A stretch of DNA of 52,638 nt from positions 1-52,638 of the IMG/VR virus record IMGVR_UViG_3300033155_001652; one strand, written 5' to 3'. How positions within the stretch are numbered: position 1 is the stretch's first letter; each line of letters opens with the position of its first letter. A model generated the notes under the pieces. That model was not told where the DNA came from. It worked only from the letters and a program-made list of their open reading frames with translations, and ran no database searches. A program made the translations under genes and the position numbers. The DNA comes from a virus. Below, one piece after another: positions 40,577-48,754 of the stretch.

Positions 40577-40620
40577 TATAAAGAGAAGTCGATGATGGAC
40601 CTAAAAAAAGTTTTAAGTCT
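40577..40620 (-). promoter_or_regulatory. Long promoter-like motif, copy 4
   Basis: GACTTAAAACTTTTTTTAGG, TCCATCATCG and CTCTTTATACC on the minus strand, 19 bases before ATG 40557. It matches copy 3 with few changes. Confidence 0.6.
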
Positions 40621-40895
40621 AATGAAAATAAGGGTTTATGATCTTGAGGATTTTGGGGTCTGAAAGGTTACGCAAAGGTTACGGAGTCTCGTACCCTTCC
40701 CCTGCAACCCTTCAAAAACCTTCCTTCTCCATAGGTCGTAACTTCGTTACCATTGCGTACCTATGACGCGGGAAGCTCTCGGAAGATAGGTACACAAAAA
40801 CAGACCCTCATGAGGTTGGGTTCATGAGAGCCTATTCGGACGAGGATAAATTTTGAACGGCGCAGTCGTCTATGGTGTTGCGGTCACGTCAGGAA
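40621..40895. other. Gene-poor structured region
   Basis: Part of a 338-bp gene-free interval. At 40730-40765 CATAGGT and ACCTATG pair around an inner GTAAC-ttc-GTTAC stem. GTACCTAT (40758-40765) can instead pair with ATAGGTAC (40786-40793). CTCATGA and TCATGAG (about 40807-40828) form another stem; on the minus strand it is followed by GGTCTGTTTTTG and could be a terminator. A non-coding RNA or attenuator is possible. Confidence 0.5.
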
Positions 40896-41405
40896 TCAAT
40901 AAGCGCCTTGACGTTTGAGATTGGAGTTAGCAGCAACAACATTATGGTTAGACGATGTTTCTACCGAAAGGAACGCAACACAAGCGGTGCCGTCGATAAC
41001 AACAGTCGCTGCTCCGGCGCTTATTGCATTACCAAACAGTTGAATGCGATAGGTACCTTTATTCAAACGATACATGCGTCTGCAATTCGCTTGAACAGGT
41101 GCTGACGCTGCGGCAAAAAGAACAGCATTACGATAAATAACGTCGTTTGTGTAATTAGTCGCGCCAGTTGCGTCGATAGTTAAATCTGGAACAGCCGCTC
41201 CAAGATCATCTGTAAGAGCTAAAGCAAGTTGAACTACTGCGTTAGCAACACCACCAAGAAGACCACCTTGAAATTTTGCTTCAACATACATATTGTCTTC
41301 AAGGACGTCAAATTTGAAGCCAAGGTCATCGGCGTCAACCAAAACGGGGCTAGCCCCAACAGTGAGGTTACCCGAATCAACGGTTAATCTTTGTTCGTTA
41401 TACAT
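40896..41405 (-). CDS. Probable virion structural protein
   Basis: A 169-aa, alanine- and valine-rich protein with a beta-like pattern, no signal peptide and no Cys-rich motif. It contains GLLGGVANAVVQLALALTDD and a Cys near residue 108. GGAG lies 8 nt before ATG. It is preceded by another structural-like gene with a terminator. A role as decoration, tail or fibre protein is inferred from composition and position only. Confidence 0.5.
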   Translation of the reverse strand: MYNEQRLTVDSGNLTVGASPVLVDADDLGFKFDVLEDNMYVEAKFQGGLLGGVANAVVQLALALTDDLGAAVPDLTIDATGATNYTNDVIYRNAVLFAAASAPVQANCRRMYRLNKGTYRIQLFGNAISAGAATVVIDGTACVAFLSVETSSNHNVVAANSNLKRQGAY

Positions 41406-41440
41406 TTCTTATTCTCCAAAACTCGTGCAAAACCTAGACT

Positions 41441-41470
41441 TTTAGCCCTAACCAACCAAGGTCAGGGCTT
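41441..41470 (-). terminator. Rho-independent terminator
   Basis: AGCCCTGACC and GGTTAGGGCT pair (one mismatch) around a 6-base loop on the minus strand, followed by AAAAG. It lies 12 bases past the stop of the 197-aa gene. The T-run is weak. Confidence 0.5.
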
Positions 41471-41481
41471 CATTATGGTGA

Positions 41482-42075
41482 TTATGAATTGAGCGCGTAA
41501 TCACTTGCGTGGCGACCAGTATCATAAAGTGTTGAAATAATATTGTTGGGTGCTGCTGGCGCAATTGCGCCACCAGGAACGCGGAAAGTCAACCGAATTT
41601 GTTGGTTAGCTCCAATAGGGAGGTTAGCCAGCAACGCGCCAATAGCAGTTGTGGCAGCAGGAGTCGGGCCTACGATTCCTGTGGCGTCACTAAAAAGAAC
41701 TTCAGGTTCACCAACACCTGTAGCTCCGGTCGGGAAGAGAGCGCCGGGGGTTGGGCCAACAGCCGCAACACCAATGACGTTTGTTCCCTGATTTGATCCG
41801 CCGAAGTTTGGCGAATTAGGAGCAAAACCTTCGGCCATCCGAACAATCGCAACTTCTGTTAAGAACGCAGCATTCGTCCAAAGTAAACTAGGAATAGAAA
41901 CGATAGCTTTACCGGCACGAAATTCGTCGCGGCTTGCTGGCTCAATAACATGGTCTTTGTTATTGTTCAGAGCAGGCACGAGTGTCTGTGGTCGCGCAAG
42001 CGTCACAACCGTTGAAGCTGTCGCTGCTAAAGTCAAACCATTAGTAAGTTCTACAAATTGTCCTCTGTCTATCAT
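41482..42075 (-). CDS. Probable virion structural protein
   Basis: A 197-aa, Ala/Pro/Gly/Thr-rich protein (for example PAATTAIGALLANLPIGANQ) with beta-like spacing. GAGG lies 9 nt before ATG, a moderate site. It is the first gene after the gap downstream of the methyltransferase. Structural role inferred from composition. Confidence 0.5.
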   Translation of the reverse strand: MIDRGQFVELTNGLTLAATASTVVTLARPQTLVPALNNNKDHVIEPASRDEFRAGKAIVSIPSLLWTNAAFLTEVAIVRMAEGFAPNSPNFGGSNQGTNVIGVAAVGPTPGALFPTGATGVGEPEVLFSDATGIVGPTPAATTAIGALLANLPIGANQQIRLTFRVPGGAIAPAAPNNIISTLYDTGRHASDYALNS

Positions 42076-42266
42076 CGTCCTTAACCTCGCGTTCGAGTGA
42101 TCTGCGTTTTTGTCGCAGTCGTTCTTCTAAGTATAACACACCCGGTAAGGGCGCAAACAATTCTTTCGTTACCTTCTTATATTATAGGTAACCTGTCAAG
42201 TTTGATTCTTATTCATCCTACATTATAAAGTTATTACATTCTATTATTTATTTCTTAAAACCCAAG
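42076..42266. other. AT-rich gene-free gap with -10-like hexamers
   Basis: A 191-bp gap. On the minus strand there are a perfect TATAAT (42181-42186), a second one near 42226 and a perfect TTGACA (42194-42199). The TTGACA stands only 7 bases from the first TATAAT, so they are not a normal pair. No RNA or ORF with a good start is seen. Confidence 0.4.
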
Positions 42267-42289
42267 TCACCTATCGCTTTCAAGTCCGA
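42267..42289. repeat. Direct repeat flanking the methyltransferase, left copy
   Basis: It covers the last codons of the methyltransferase gene. It matches 43026-43048 with two mismatches and 10627-10649 with one. Confidence 0.75.
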
Positions 42290-43019
42290 ACATTAGTCCT
42301 TGAGCCATACGCTGTTGGGCCATCTGGCAATAATCCTGCGATATATCGATTCCAACAAAATCCCGATGTAGCCTCCGCGCTGCTACAGCGGTTGTTCCAG
42401 AACCCATGAACGGGTCTAAAACAGTTCTGGCTGTGGTGGACGAGATAACCCGCTCGATAAGAGCTACAGGGAAAGGGGCGGGGTGCTTGTTATCTCGTTC
42501 TTGCCCAAATTCCCAGACATCGCCACAAGCATTTGCTTTCTTCGCTAGCTTAAACTTTGGCTTTGCAATCAAATAGATGACCTCATAGGTGGGCAGGAAA
42601 TATCCGGGGTTGAAATTTATCCCCCCTTTTCTTCTCCAAATGATGATTTGCCTTACAGGGAAACCGGAGACAATATCATTTCTATCTTGCAATAGCCCCG
42701 CTTGCACCCGCCACTTATGATTATAAAATATCGCCCCGTGGTCAGGTATTATCCTCATCATCTCTGTGAGACAAGCTCGTTGCCAAGCCACATATTCGTC
42801 GTGAGGCATATTGTCATCGTAATGCGAATAGCCCTTTATCAGAGCGGCGTTAGCCCACTTGCCTCCCCGACCGTCTTTCATCCCATTACCAGTCGAATTT
42901 TTAAGATTGTAGGGCGGCGAAGTAACTATTAACTCTACGGCACCATCTGGTATCTGTTTCATTACGCCGACGGTATCCCCGCAAATAAACTGATTATTAA
43001 AATCGTCCGGGTAAATCAT
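42267..43019 (-). CDS. DNA methyltransferase (N4-cytosine or N6-adenine type)
   Basis: A 250-aa enzyme. TSPPYNLK (about residue 35) is the catalytic S/TPPY motif. The C-terminal FMGSGTTAVAARRL, then FVGIDIS, is the SAM-binding FxGxG and acidic strand. This catalytic-then-SAM order is the beta class, which includes m4C and m6A enzymes. The TSPPY form favours m4C but does not decide it. A strong AGGTG lies 7 nt before ATG. The gene lies between two direct repeats taken from the HTH gene near 10.6 kb, so it may be a recent insertion. Confidence 0.85.
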   Translation of the reverse strand: MIYPDDFNNQFICGDTVGVMKQIPDGAVELIVTSPPYNLKNSTGNGMKDGRGGKWANAALIKGYSHYDDNMPHDEYVAWQRACLTEMMRIIPDHGAIFYNHKWRVQAGLLQDRNDIVSGFPVRQIIIWRRKGGINFNPGYFLPTYEVIYLIAKPKFKLAKKANACGDVWEFGQERDNKHPAPFPVALIERVISSTTARTVLDPFMGSGTTAVAARRLHRDFVGIDISQDYCQMAQQRMAQGLMFGLESDR

Positions 43020-43025
43020 GCCGTT

Positions 43026-43048
43026 TCACCTATCGCCTTCAGGTCCGA
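43026..43048. repeat. Direct repeat flanking the methyltransferase, right copy
   Basis: It lies just upstream of the methyltransferase start, in the 3' part of the deleted HTH copy. It is in the same orientation as the copy at 42267. Confidence 0.75.
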
Positions 43049-43098
43049 TTTGATGGTTTCGGTGTGGGATCAACCCACCGACCTCGCGCCTGATTCAT
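43026..43098 (-). pseudogene. Deletion remnant of a HTH gene like that at 10620
   Basis: On the minus strand an ATG and the codons for MNQARGRWVDPTPK match the start of the HTH gene. The sequence then jumps to the gene's last third (ACCATCAA...CTGAAGGCGATAGG) at the shared bases CGAAAC. The middle of the gene is gone and the frame ends at TGA 43039 after 19 codons. It lies directly upstream of the methyltransferase. Confidence 0.7.
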
Positions 43099-43108
43099 GA
43101 TTAAACCT

Positions 43109-43151
43109 ACTTTTCTATATTACCAAAGGTACTTTTCTATATTACCAAAGG
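43109..43151. repeat. Tandem 22-bp duplication
   Basis: acttttctatattaccaaag plus two more bases occur at 43109-43130 and again from 43131. The second copy covers the last codons of the repeat-protein gene and the first lies just past its stop. Confidence 0.8.
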
Positions 43152-43640
43152 CATGATTTGACCGTGAGTGACCACATTCACATAAGTATGGGGAGTATAA
43201 TCAACCTCGCTCGTAAACGTAGGAGATAAAGCCCCGATTAAAGTGGCTACCGTCTGAGTAATAACAGGCGATAACGACAAATTCGTGACGGCTACTGTAC
43301 TCGTAAAAGCCGGTGATAATGCCGAAGTTGACGTTGCTACCGTCTGAGTAATCACAGGTGATAACGATAAATTCGTAACGGCTACCGTCTGCGTAATAAC
43401 CGGCGATAACGATAAATTCGTAACGGCTACCGTACTCGTAAAAGCCGGTGACAATGACGGCGTTGTGATCGCTACCGTCTGAGTAATAACAGGCGAAAGA
43501 GAAAGTTTTATAATCGCAGTAGTTTGAGTAATAACCGGCGATAACGACAAATTCGTTGCCGCTACCGTACTCGTAAAAGCCGGTGATAACGCCGAAGTTG
43601 TTGCCGCTACTGTACTGGTAAAAGCCGGTGATAACGCCAT
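43137..43640 (-). CDS. Repeat protein of ten 15-residue units
   Basis: A 167-aa protein made of ten 15-residue units from residue 3, of the forms LSPAFTSTVAATNLS and LSPVITQTVAVTNLS, then a short end (VTHGQIMPLVI). It is Ser/Thr/Val-rich and lacks charged residues, which fits a beta-solenoid or fibre shaft. The start follows the previous stop by 3 bp and the RBS is weak, so it depends on coupling. Unit type alternates irregularly. Its place next to fibre-like genes suggests a virion appendage; this is inferred. Confidence 0.65.
   Translation of the reverse strand: MALSPAFTSTVAATTSALSPAFTSTVAATNLSLSPVITQTTAIIKLSLSPVITQTVAITTPSLSPAFTSTVAVTNLSLSPVITQTVAVTNLSLSPVITQTVATSTSALSPAFTSTVAVTNLSLSPVITQTVATLIGALSPTFTSEVDYTPHTYVNVVTHGQIMPLVI
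43185..43634. repeat. Ten 45-bp units in the repeat-protein gene
   Basis: Ten units of 45 bp in the repeat-protein gene. The two variants, AFTSTVA and VITQTVA, recur in irregular order, a pattern expected from recombination between units. Confidence 0.8.
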
Positions 43641-43643
43641 GTT

Positions 43644-43814
43644 TTATTTCCAACGACCTTCTTTTATCGCTCTCTTCTTTGTCTCCTCGATGATGTCAAG
43701 GATATCTTGAGGCAACCCAGGAGGTGTGTAGTCCTTATGTACCTTGTCGTGCTTGGACTGGACGAGATCCGCTGGTTTTCTAGGTGGAATCATGGGGTTT
43801 TTGTATTTAGCCAT
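43644..43814 (-). CDS. Small hypothetical protein
   Basis: A 56-aa protein, MAKYKNPMIPPRKPADLVQS at the start, then PPGLPQDILDIIEETKKRAIK. It sits 3 bp after the fibre-like gene and 3 bp before the repeat protein. Only AAGG about 11 nt upstream serves as RBS, so coupling is likely. The C-terminal helix is charged. Unknown function. Confidence 0.55.
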   Translation of the reverse strand: MAKYKNPMIPPRKPADLVQSKHDKVHKDYTPPGLPQDILDIIEETKKRAIKEGRWK

Positions 43815-43817
43815 AGT

Positions 43818-45917
43818 TTATATAACCTTAAAACACCTTCTTATGACCTGACCGCTTGTCAGTGAATCCGTTGCTACATCATGATTAACGAGAACAACCG
43901 ATCCATCAGCCGGAACACCCGTCATATCACCAACCGAGATTGTATAAGGCTGTCCACCAGGATTTGATATCGTTGATTTTGTTGATATCAACTCGTCGTT
44001 GGGAAGCCCATGATAGAGAGATATCGTAGCTGTTCCGCCACCATAACATCTCAGAGATATCAACTCTTTGTTGATCGCAGGAGTGACGCCGACAATGATT
44101 GCGTTCTTATCACCCTTGCGGAATTCGCGGCCACCACCACCAAGAGATTCATCTGCTATGGATAGCGACCCAAAACCACTGGTCCCGACATGCGTAGGGC
44201 CGACAAGTTTTCGGCAAGGGCCGCTTGTGGGAGTAGTCGGGAACGAGCTTGCAGCATAAGTCCCTGCTCGCTGAAGAATCACCCTGTTTGGGGTTGTCGC
44301 TGTGCCTCTGAACTTAAAGATTCTCTCGTCAGAAGTTAAGCCTATATAGTCCTGTTTGTCAACTAAACCAGCAAGAGTAGGATCAGCGCCCCCGACAGTG
44401 TTGAAGTAAAATCTTTCTTCACTACCAAGAGCAGCCGCAGTAGTCCAATCAATTTGAAAAGCTGTTATAGCAACCCATGGATCGCCCCATTCCATTACTT
44501 CAACTGTTGGTGAGCCAGATCCAGCAGTGCCTGCATCTGGCATGGCATAGATTAGCATCTTGTCCTGACCGCTTGGGCTATTTGCCGTTTGGTCGCGAAT
44601 ACACCTCAGTCGGGGGTAAGTCCCTAGACTCCCCCCAACATTCACTTTTAGGTCGGATACCGGCCAGAATACTTGACATAAGCGTTCACCACGATCCACA
44701 TTGGTATAGCTCCCACCGGAAAATGAACGCTGATTATCACAGCTAATAACGCCAGCTTTCTCAGTGAATGTAAATATCCACCAGCCAGTACTGCCAGTCC
44801 TTATCCAACCAGCAATAGCAACCCAGAGCTTCCCTCCTTGCTCGAATATCATATTTCCAGCGTTTACTGCCGTGTTCCAGTCTGGATAAAGCGCCACGGA
44901 CCACCCATCAAATCGACAACCTGACACCTGACCCCAGGCACCACCTGTCAATTCACTGAGTTGACTATCCTCCCCATTGGAGTTGTTCATGAACATGAAT
45001 ATGCGGCTCTTCCATTCGCAGCAGGTGTATGCGCCACAATGTTCATTCCAAATGTGGTTACACATATTTACGCCAACTTGAATACCGTATGCTTGGGTTG
45101 TCGGGTTAAAGCTAACGGTGCAATAACTGGTATTCGACGTTTCATGACTACAGGCAACATATATCGTGTCATTGATAACCGTAGATCTTCCCCAAAGATC
45201 AGACCTTGAGGAGTTAAAGGTTCCAATAAGCGCCTCGGTCCAAACCCCTGTTTCTATATCCAGATCAACCCCGTAGACATTGGTATTTGAAGCATGGTGA
45301 TACATGCACCCAATGCCCATCTTGTCGTTGATAGTCATCGAGTGAAGCCCTGAAGTGGGAATTGGCCGACCACTCACTGAGCTTGTGTGAACAACCTTCC
45401 ATTCTCCGAGTTCTGCCGCTGCCCCGCCTTGAAACGCCGCTTCTGTTGTTGTCGCTGCTCCTGTTCCTGATCCTGATGCAATCGTAATAACTTCGCCAGA
45501 ACCGATTGCTGTCCCTGTGGTGAATTTCAAGACAATAAAAGTATCTGTCGCAACCCCAGCCTCAATGAATGTGCCGGTTGCACCTCCGCTTGCTGTCCAA
45601 GTATCCCCGGCAGCAAAACCGTGAAATCCTGCTTGAGTCGTTGTGTAGCTCCCGACATTGCATTTATAGGCAAGCGGGTCAAATTCATAAAACCTATAGG
45701 GCAGAAGCACTCCTGGCAGTGATGAGGAGCAATGAACCGCATAGGCTTTGCCTCCTACCTGACAAGCTCTGTTTTCGCCGTTGAGAGCCGAACCAACAGA
45801 AGCAGCAATCGGAGTTTCACGATGGAAATTCCCACCGATCTGGCTTATGGTAAGAACATCGACACCATAGCAGGCCACGGTGGTATCTCTGTAGTCCATC
45901 ATTAAATACTGAGTCAT
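43818..45917 (-). CDS. Fibre-like or receptor-binding protein, paralogue 1
   Basis: A 699-aa protein paralogous to the next gene. Shared landmarks are MTQYL at the start, SQIGGNFHRET (about residue 25), GLHSMTINDKMGIG, VINDTIYVAC, GPCRKLVGP, GGGGREFRKGDK and ELISLRCYGGG near the end. Repeated segments with a hydrophobic strand followed by INDTIY and NPTTxAYG look like Kelch-type blades, so a beta-propeller or fibre head is plausible. ATG 45917 overlaps the upstream stop (ATGA). It is part of a tail-gene operon with likely host-recognition functions. Confidence 0.6.
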   Translation of the reverse strand: MTQYLMMDYRDTTVACYGVDVLTISQIGGNFHRETPIAASVGSALNGENRACQVGGKAYAVHCSSSLPGVLLPYRFYEFDPLAYKCNVGSYTTTQAGFHGFAAGDTWTASGGATGTFIEAGVATDTFIVLKFTTGTAIGSGEVITIASGSGTGAATTTEAAFQGGAAAELGEWKVVHTSSVSGRPIPTSGLHSMTINDKMGIGCMYHHASNTNVYGVDLDIETGVWTEALIGTFNSSRSDLWGRSTVINDTIYVACSHETSNTSYCTVSFNPTTQAYGIQVGVNMCNHIWNEHCGAYTCCEWKSRIFMFMNNSNGEDSQLSELTGGAWGQVSGCRFDGWSVALYPDWNTAVNAGNMIFEQGGKLWVAIAGWIRTGSTGWWIFTFTEKAGVISCDNQRSFSGGSYTNVDRGERLCQVFWPVSDLKVNVGGSLGTYPRLRCIRDQTANSPSGQDKMLIYAMPDAGTAGSGSPTVEVMEWGDPWVAITAFQIDWTTAAALGSEERFYFNTVGGADPTLAGLVDKQDYIGLTSDERIFKFRGTATTPNRVILQRAGTYAASSFPTTPTSGPCRKLVGPTHVGTSGFGSLSIADESLGGGGREFRKGDKNAIIVGVTPAINKELISLRCYGGGTATISLYHGLPNDELISTKSTISNPGGQPYTISVGDMTGVPADGSVVLVNHDVATDSLTSGQVIRRCFKVI

Positions 45918-48001
45918 GATGCAATTCCTATACAACGTTTAATTACGTCACCGTCAGAAATACTATCGGTAACAGTTTCATGATAGACCAGAATCTCAGT
46001 ACCATTGGCCGGGACATTATCCATATCCTTGCCGTTCACAGACCAAACCTGGGCCGGGACTGTAACTGGCAATGAAATTGTTGATTGCGTTGACACAAAT
46101 CCCCCGCTTGCGAGGGAATGGTAAAGCGAAGCCGTAACAGTGCCGCCACCGCTGAACTTCATGCTTATTAGCTCTCTGTTGGTGTCTGGCGTTGCGCCCG
46201 TAATGATTCCTGACTTATCATCCTTGCGGAATTCTCGACCGCCGCCGCCGATTTGCTCATCGGGTAGAGCAAGAGCAGCAACACCACCAGTTGTTCCGAT
46301 AACAGGAATAGGAGTCACGAGCTTTCGGCAAGCGCCTGACGCAACCGTAGGCCAATCTGGGGTTGTCTTGGCGTAATAAAAAACATCAACTGTTGATGAT
46401 GTTACATTGTCCCCGTCAACACAGAATATGCGCCCATCGGAGGTTAAGCCTATCCAATCATGCGGAGCGTTACCACTATTAGAAAGCTCTGTCGTCGGAT
46501 CGCCGCTGGCTACAGTAAGTGTATAACGCCGATAACTAGCGTCCACTAACACAGGAGTAATCGACCAGTTAATCTGGAAAGTCAGATTCGTAAACGGATT
46601 TCCCCATTTTAGGACTTGAGCCGGTCCTCCATTCGCGTCAGGAATCCCATACATTAAAATCTCATCTTGACCACTGGGAGCATTCCCTGTTTGGTCGCGC
46701 ATGACTGTTAAACGCGCACCGATTACAAGACCTGCTCCGTAATAAACAGACATCCCTGACAAGGGGAGAAGCGAAGCTGAGAGGCGTTCTTCAAGGCCAA
46801 ATTGAGAAGCTGATGGGGCAATAGTATGGCTACGCATATTATCACACGTAATAGTGCCTGACTTTTCAGTAAAGGCTAGGACAAACCAACCAACTGTTCC
46901 TTGGTTCCACTTTCTTCCAGGTATAAAGACCCAGAGTTTACCGCCGTTTTCAACCAGTTGCGCTCCGAAATATGTCTGGGTTTCAAAATAGGGCCATCCG
47001 GTATTGGTGATACCATTGATGTAACACAATTGGACATGATACCAACCTGCGCCTGAAAGCTCGATTAAAGCCCCGTCACCGGGATTATTCCATGTGGTAG
47101 CGGAAAAGATTCTCCCCTTCCACTCACATACATGGTAGCAACCATTACCAAGAATCGAAGACGTATGTAGGACATTCAAACCGTATTGCTTCCCCCAAGC
47201 TTCGGTCGTGGGATTGTAAGCCATAGTCATGAAGTACTGGTTGCCGATATCGGTTACAGCGGTCATATAAATGGTGTCGTTGATAACCGTGGAAGCTCCC
47301 CATTTATCAAAGTTGCTGTTAGTGTAATTTCCGATAACACCGGGAGATTGGGTCCAGACATCCGTTTCAACGTCATAGTTAATCCCATAGATATTGGTAG
47401 AACTAGCTTGTTGGAAGAAGCTGCCAATACCCATCTTATCGCTTACGATCATCGAATGAAGGCCGCAATAAGACCCTGGCGAACCATTAAAACTTGAGGT
47501 GAAAACAGCCTTCCATTCGCCCAATTCATTCCTTGCGCCACCTTGCGCGGCTGCTTCAGTAGTAGTAGCTTGGAAGGCCACGCCAGAACCCAATCCAGAA
47601 GTGATGACAGCACCGCTTGCAATTGTACCGCTGGCAATATTCAGAAGGACATGTGTGTCACCAGTCACTCCTGACTCGATGAATGTCCCACTTGCGCCTG
47701 GGGAAGCCCAGGCTGTACCGGCCACAAAGGTTAAGAAACTGCCGCCTATCGACCCAATCGAAACCTTGTAAGCAGTCCCGTCAAATTGGTATATCCGATG
47801 AGGACTGCTTGTCGTCGAGCAATGCTGGGCAAAGGTCCGGCCATAAATCTGGCAAACTCTATTCATCCCTGAATGATAGTTACCTTCGGGCAGATCAGTC
47901 TCACGATGGAAATCCCCGCCGATTTGACTGACTGTCGCCCCGTCAATGCCGTAAACGGCTACGGTTGTCTCTTTATAATCGAGTGCCAAATACTGCGTCA
48001 T
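45914..48001 (-). CDS. Fibre-like or receptor-binding protein, paralogue 2
   Basis: A 695-aa protein with the same blocks as its neighbour: MTQYLALDYKETTVAVYGID, SQIGGDFHRET, GLHSMIVSDKMGIG, VINDTIYMTAV, ACRKLVTP, GGGGREFRKDDK and RELISMKFSGGG. The two genes abut with a 4-bp overlap, which fits a tandem duplication followed by divergence, especially in the middle. Phages often keep paralogous adhesins to widen host range. ATG overlaps the upstream TAA (TAATG). Confidence 0.6.
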   Translation of the reverse strand: MTQYLALDYKETTVAVYGIDGATVSQIGGDFHRETDLPEGNYHSGMNRVCQIYGRTFAQHCSTTSSPHRIYQFDGTAYKVSIGSIGGSFLTFVAGTAWASPGASGTFIESGVTGDTHVLLNIASGTIASGAVITSGLGSGVAFQATTTEAAAQGGARNELGEWKAVFTSSFNGSPGSYCGLHSMIVSDKMGIGSFFQQASSTNIYGINYDVETDVWTQSPGVIGNYTNSNFDKWGASTVINDTIYMTAVTDIGNQYFMTMAYNPTTEAWGKQYGLNVLHTSSILGNGCYHVCEWKGRIFSATTWNNPGDGALIELSGAGWYHVQLCYINGITNTGWPYFETQTYFGAQLVENGGKLWVFIPGRKWNQGTVGWFVLAFTEKSGTITCDNMRSHTIAPSASQFGLEERLSASLLPLSGMSVYYGAGLVIGARLTVMRDQTGNAPSGQDEILMYGIPDANGGPAQVLKWGNPFTNLTFQINWSITPVLVDASYRRYTLTVASGDPTTELSNSGNAPHDWIGLTSDGRIFCVDGDNVTSSTVDVFYYAKTTPDWPTVASGACRKLVTPIPVIGTTGGVAALALPDEQIGGGGREFRKDDKSGIITGATPDTNRELISMKFSGGGTVTASLYHSLASGGFVSTQSTISLPVTVPAQVWSVNGKDMDNVPANGTEILVYHETVTDSISDGDVIKRCIGIAS

Positions 48002-48285
48002 TATTCATCTCCTGAATCCACAACTGGGATGGGGTCGCCCATATCAACAATCGCTGTTATCTGAACGGTCACGCCGCTATGTTCGTTCGGGGTTCTGCCC
48101 CAGAAATGCTCGTCCCAAATCTTAACTGTGTCACCTGCCTCGATCATGGCTCTTACCTGCGAAGCTGGCAGCAGATAATGATCATCGTAGACAGTGTCGT
48201 TATGGGTTTGAACGCAGACAGTTGTAGCCTCATCGATGGTCACGTTTGCCGTGCCAGAGTTATCGTATTCAATCGAGTATCTCAT
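48001..48285 (-). CDS. Small hypothetical protein
   Basis: A 94-aa, acidic, beta-like protein. AGGAA lies 6 nt before ATG 48285, and its TAATG couples it to the fibre-like gene. It may be a fibre-associated or assembly protein; no motif shows this. Confidence 0.6.
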   Translation of the reverse strand: MRYSIEYDNSGTANVTIDEATTVCVQTHNDTVYDDHYLLPASQVRAMIEAGDTVKIWDEHFWGRTPNEHSGVTVQITAIVDMGDPIPVVDSGDE

Positions 48286-48322
48286 ATTTTATTCCTATCA
48301 AACTTATCCTAGAAATTCATAT

Positions 48323-48742
48323 TCACGGTAAAAACTCAGCCATCACCATCAAACCTTTCGGCGCGGTAGCCGATATGGACGTGACATCAATACGAATAAT
48401 GTAATCTGTCTGTACAAGTATGTTACCAGCACCCGCCAAGGTACCAGAGCCGTTAATTCCGCCCGTGGCTATAACAATACCAGAGCCGGTTAGCATAGGT
48501 AGGTTACCGGGAGTTTCATTGACAAGCATAATATTAGTGGTTCCAGACACAGCGCCAATAGTACCTGTTACATAAGCCACTGCTCGCGAGAGCGAGAACC
48601 CATTAAGAGCAGAAGGAATCGCGAAGTTACCAACGTCGGTGCCTGTTGCTACAAAGTCCGTGGGCGCGAAGAGGAGAACTTGTATCGCCCCGTTGGAAGC
48701 GCCGCCACCGCCAGCGCCAATACTGTCTAATAAAGATCCCAT
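48323..48742 (-). CDS. Probable virion protein
   Basis: A 139-aa protein with a Gly/Ala-rich N-terminus (SIGAGGGGASNGAIQ) followed by beta-like strands. GGAG precedes ATG by a short spacing. It is in the tail-gene operon. Glycine-rich starts recur in neighbours, which could be surface or assembly regions. Function not shown. Confidence 0.55.
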   Translation of the reverse strand: MGSLLDSIGAGGGGASNGAIQVLLFAPTDFVATGTDVGNFAIPSALNGFSLSRAVAYVTGTIGAVSGTTNIMLVNETPGNLPMLTGSGIVIATGGINGSGTLAGAGNILVQTDYIIRIDVTSISATAPKGLMVMAEFLP

Positions 48743-48754
48743 ATCTCCACTCTC

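Noticed and set aside
42181-42199. Promoter from the perfect TTGACA and TATAAT
   Set aside because: They are 7 bases apart rather than about 17, so they cannot be one sigma-70 promoter.
43201-43653. Second-frame ORF as the real repeat gene
   Set aside because: It starts at TTG inside the previous gene and has no better RBS; the ATG frame follows the previous stop by 3 bp. Kept as a finding only.
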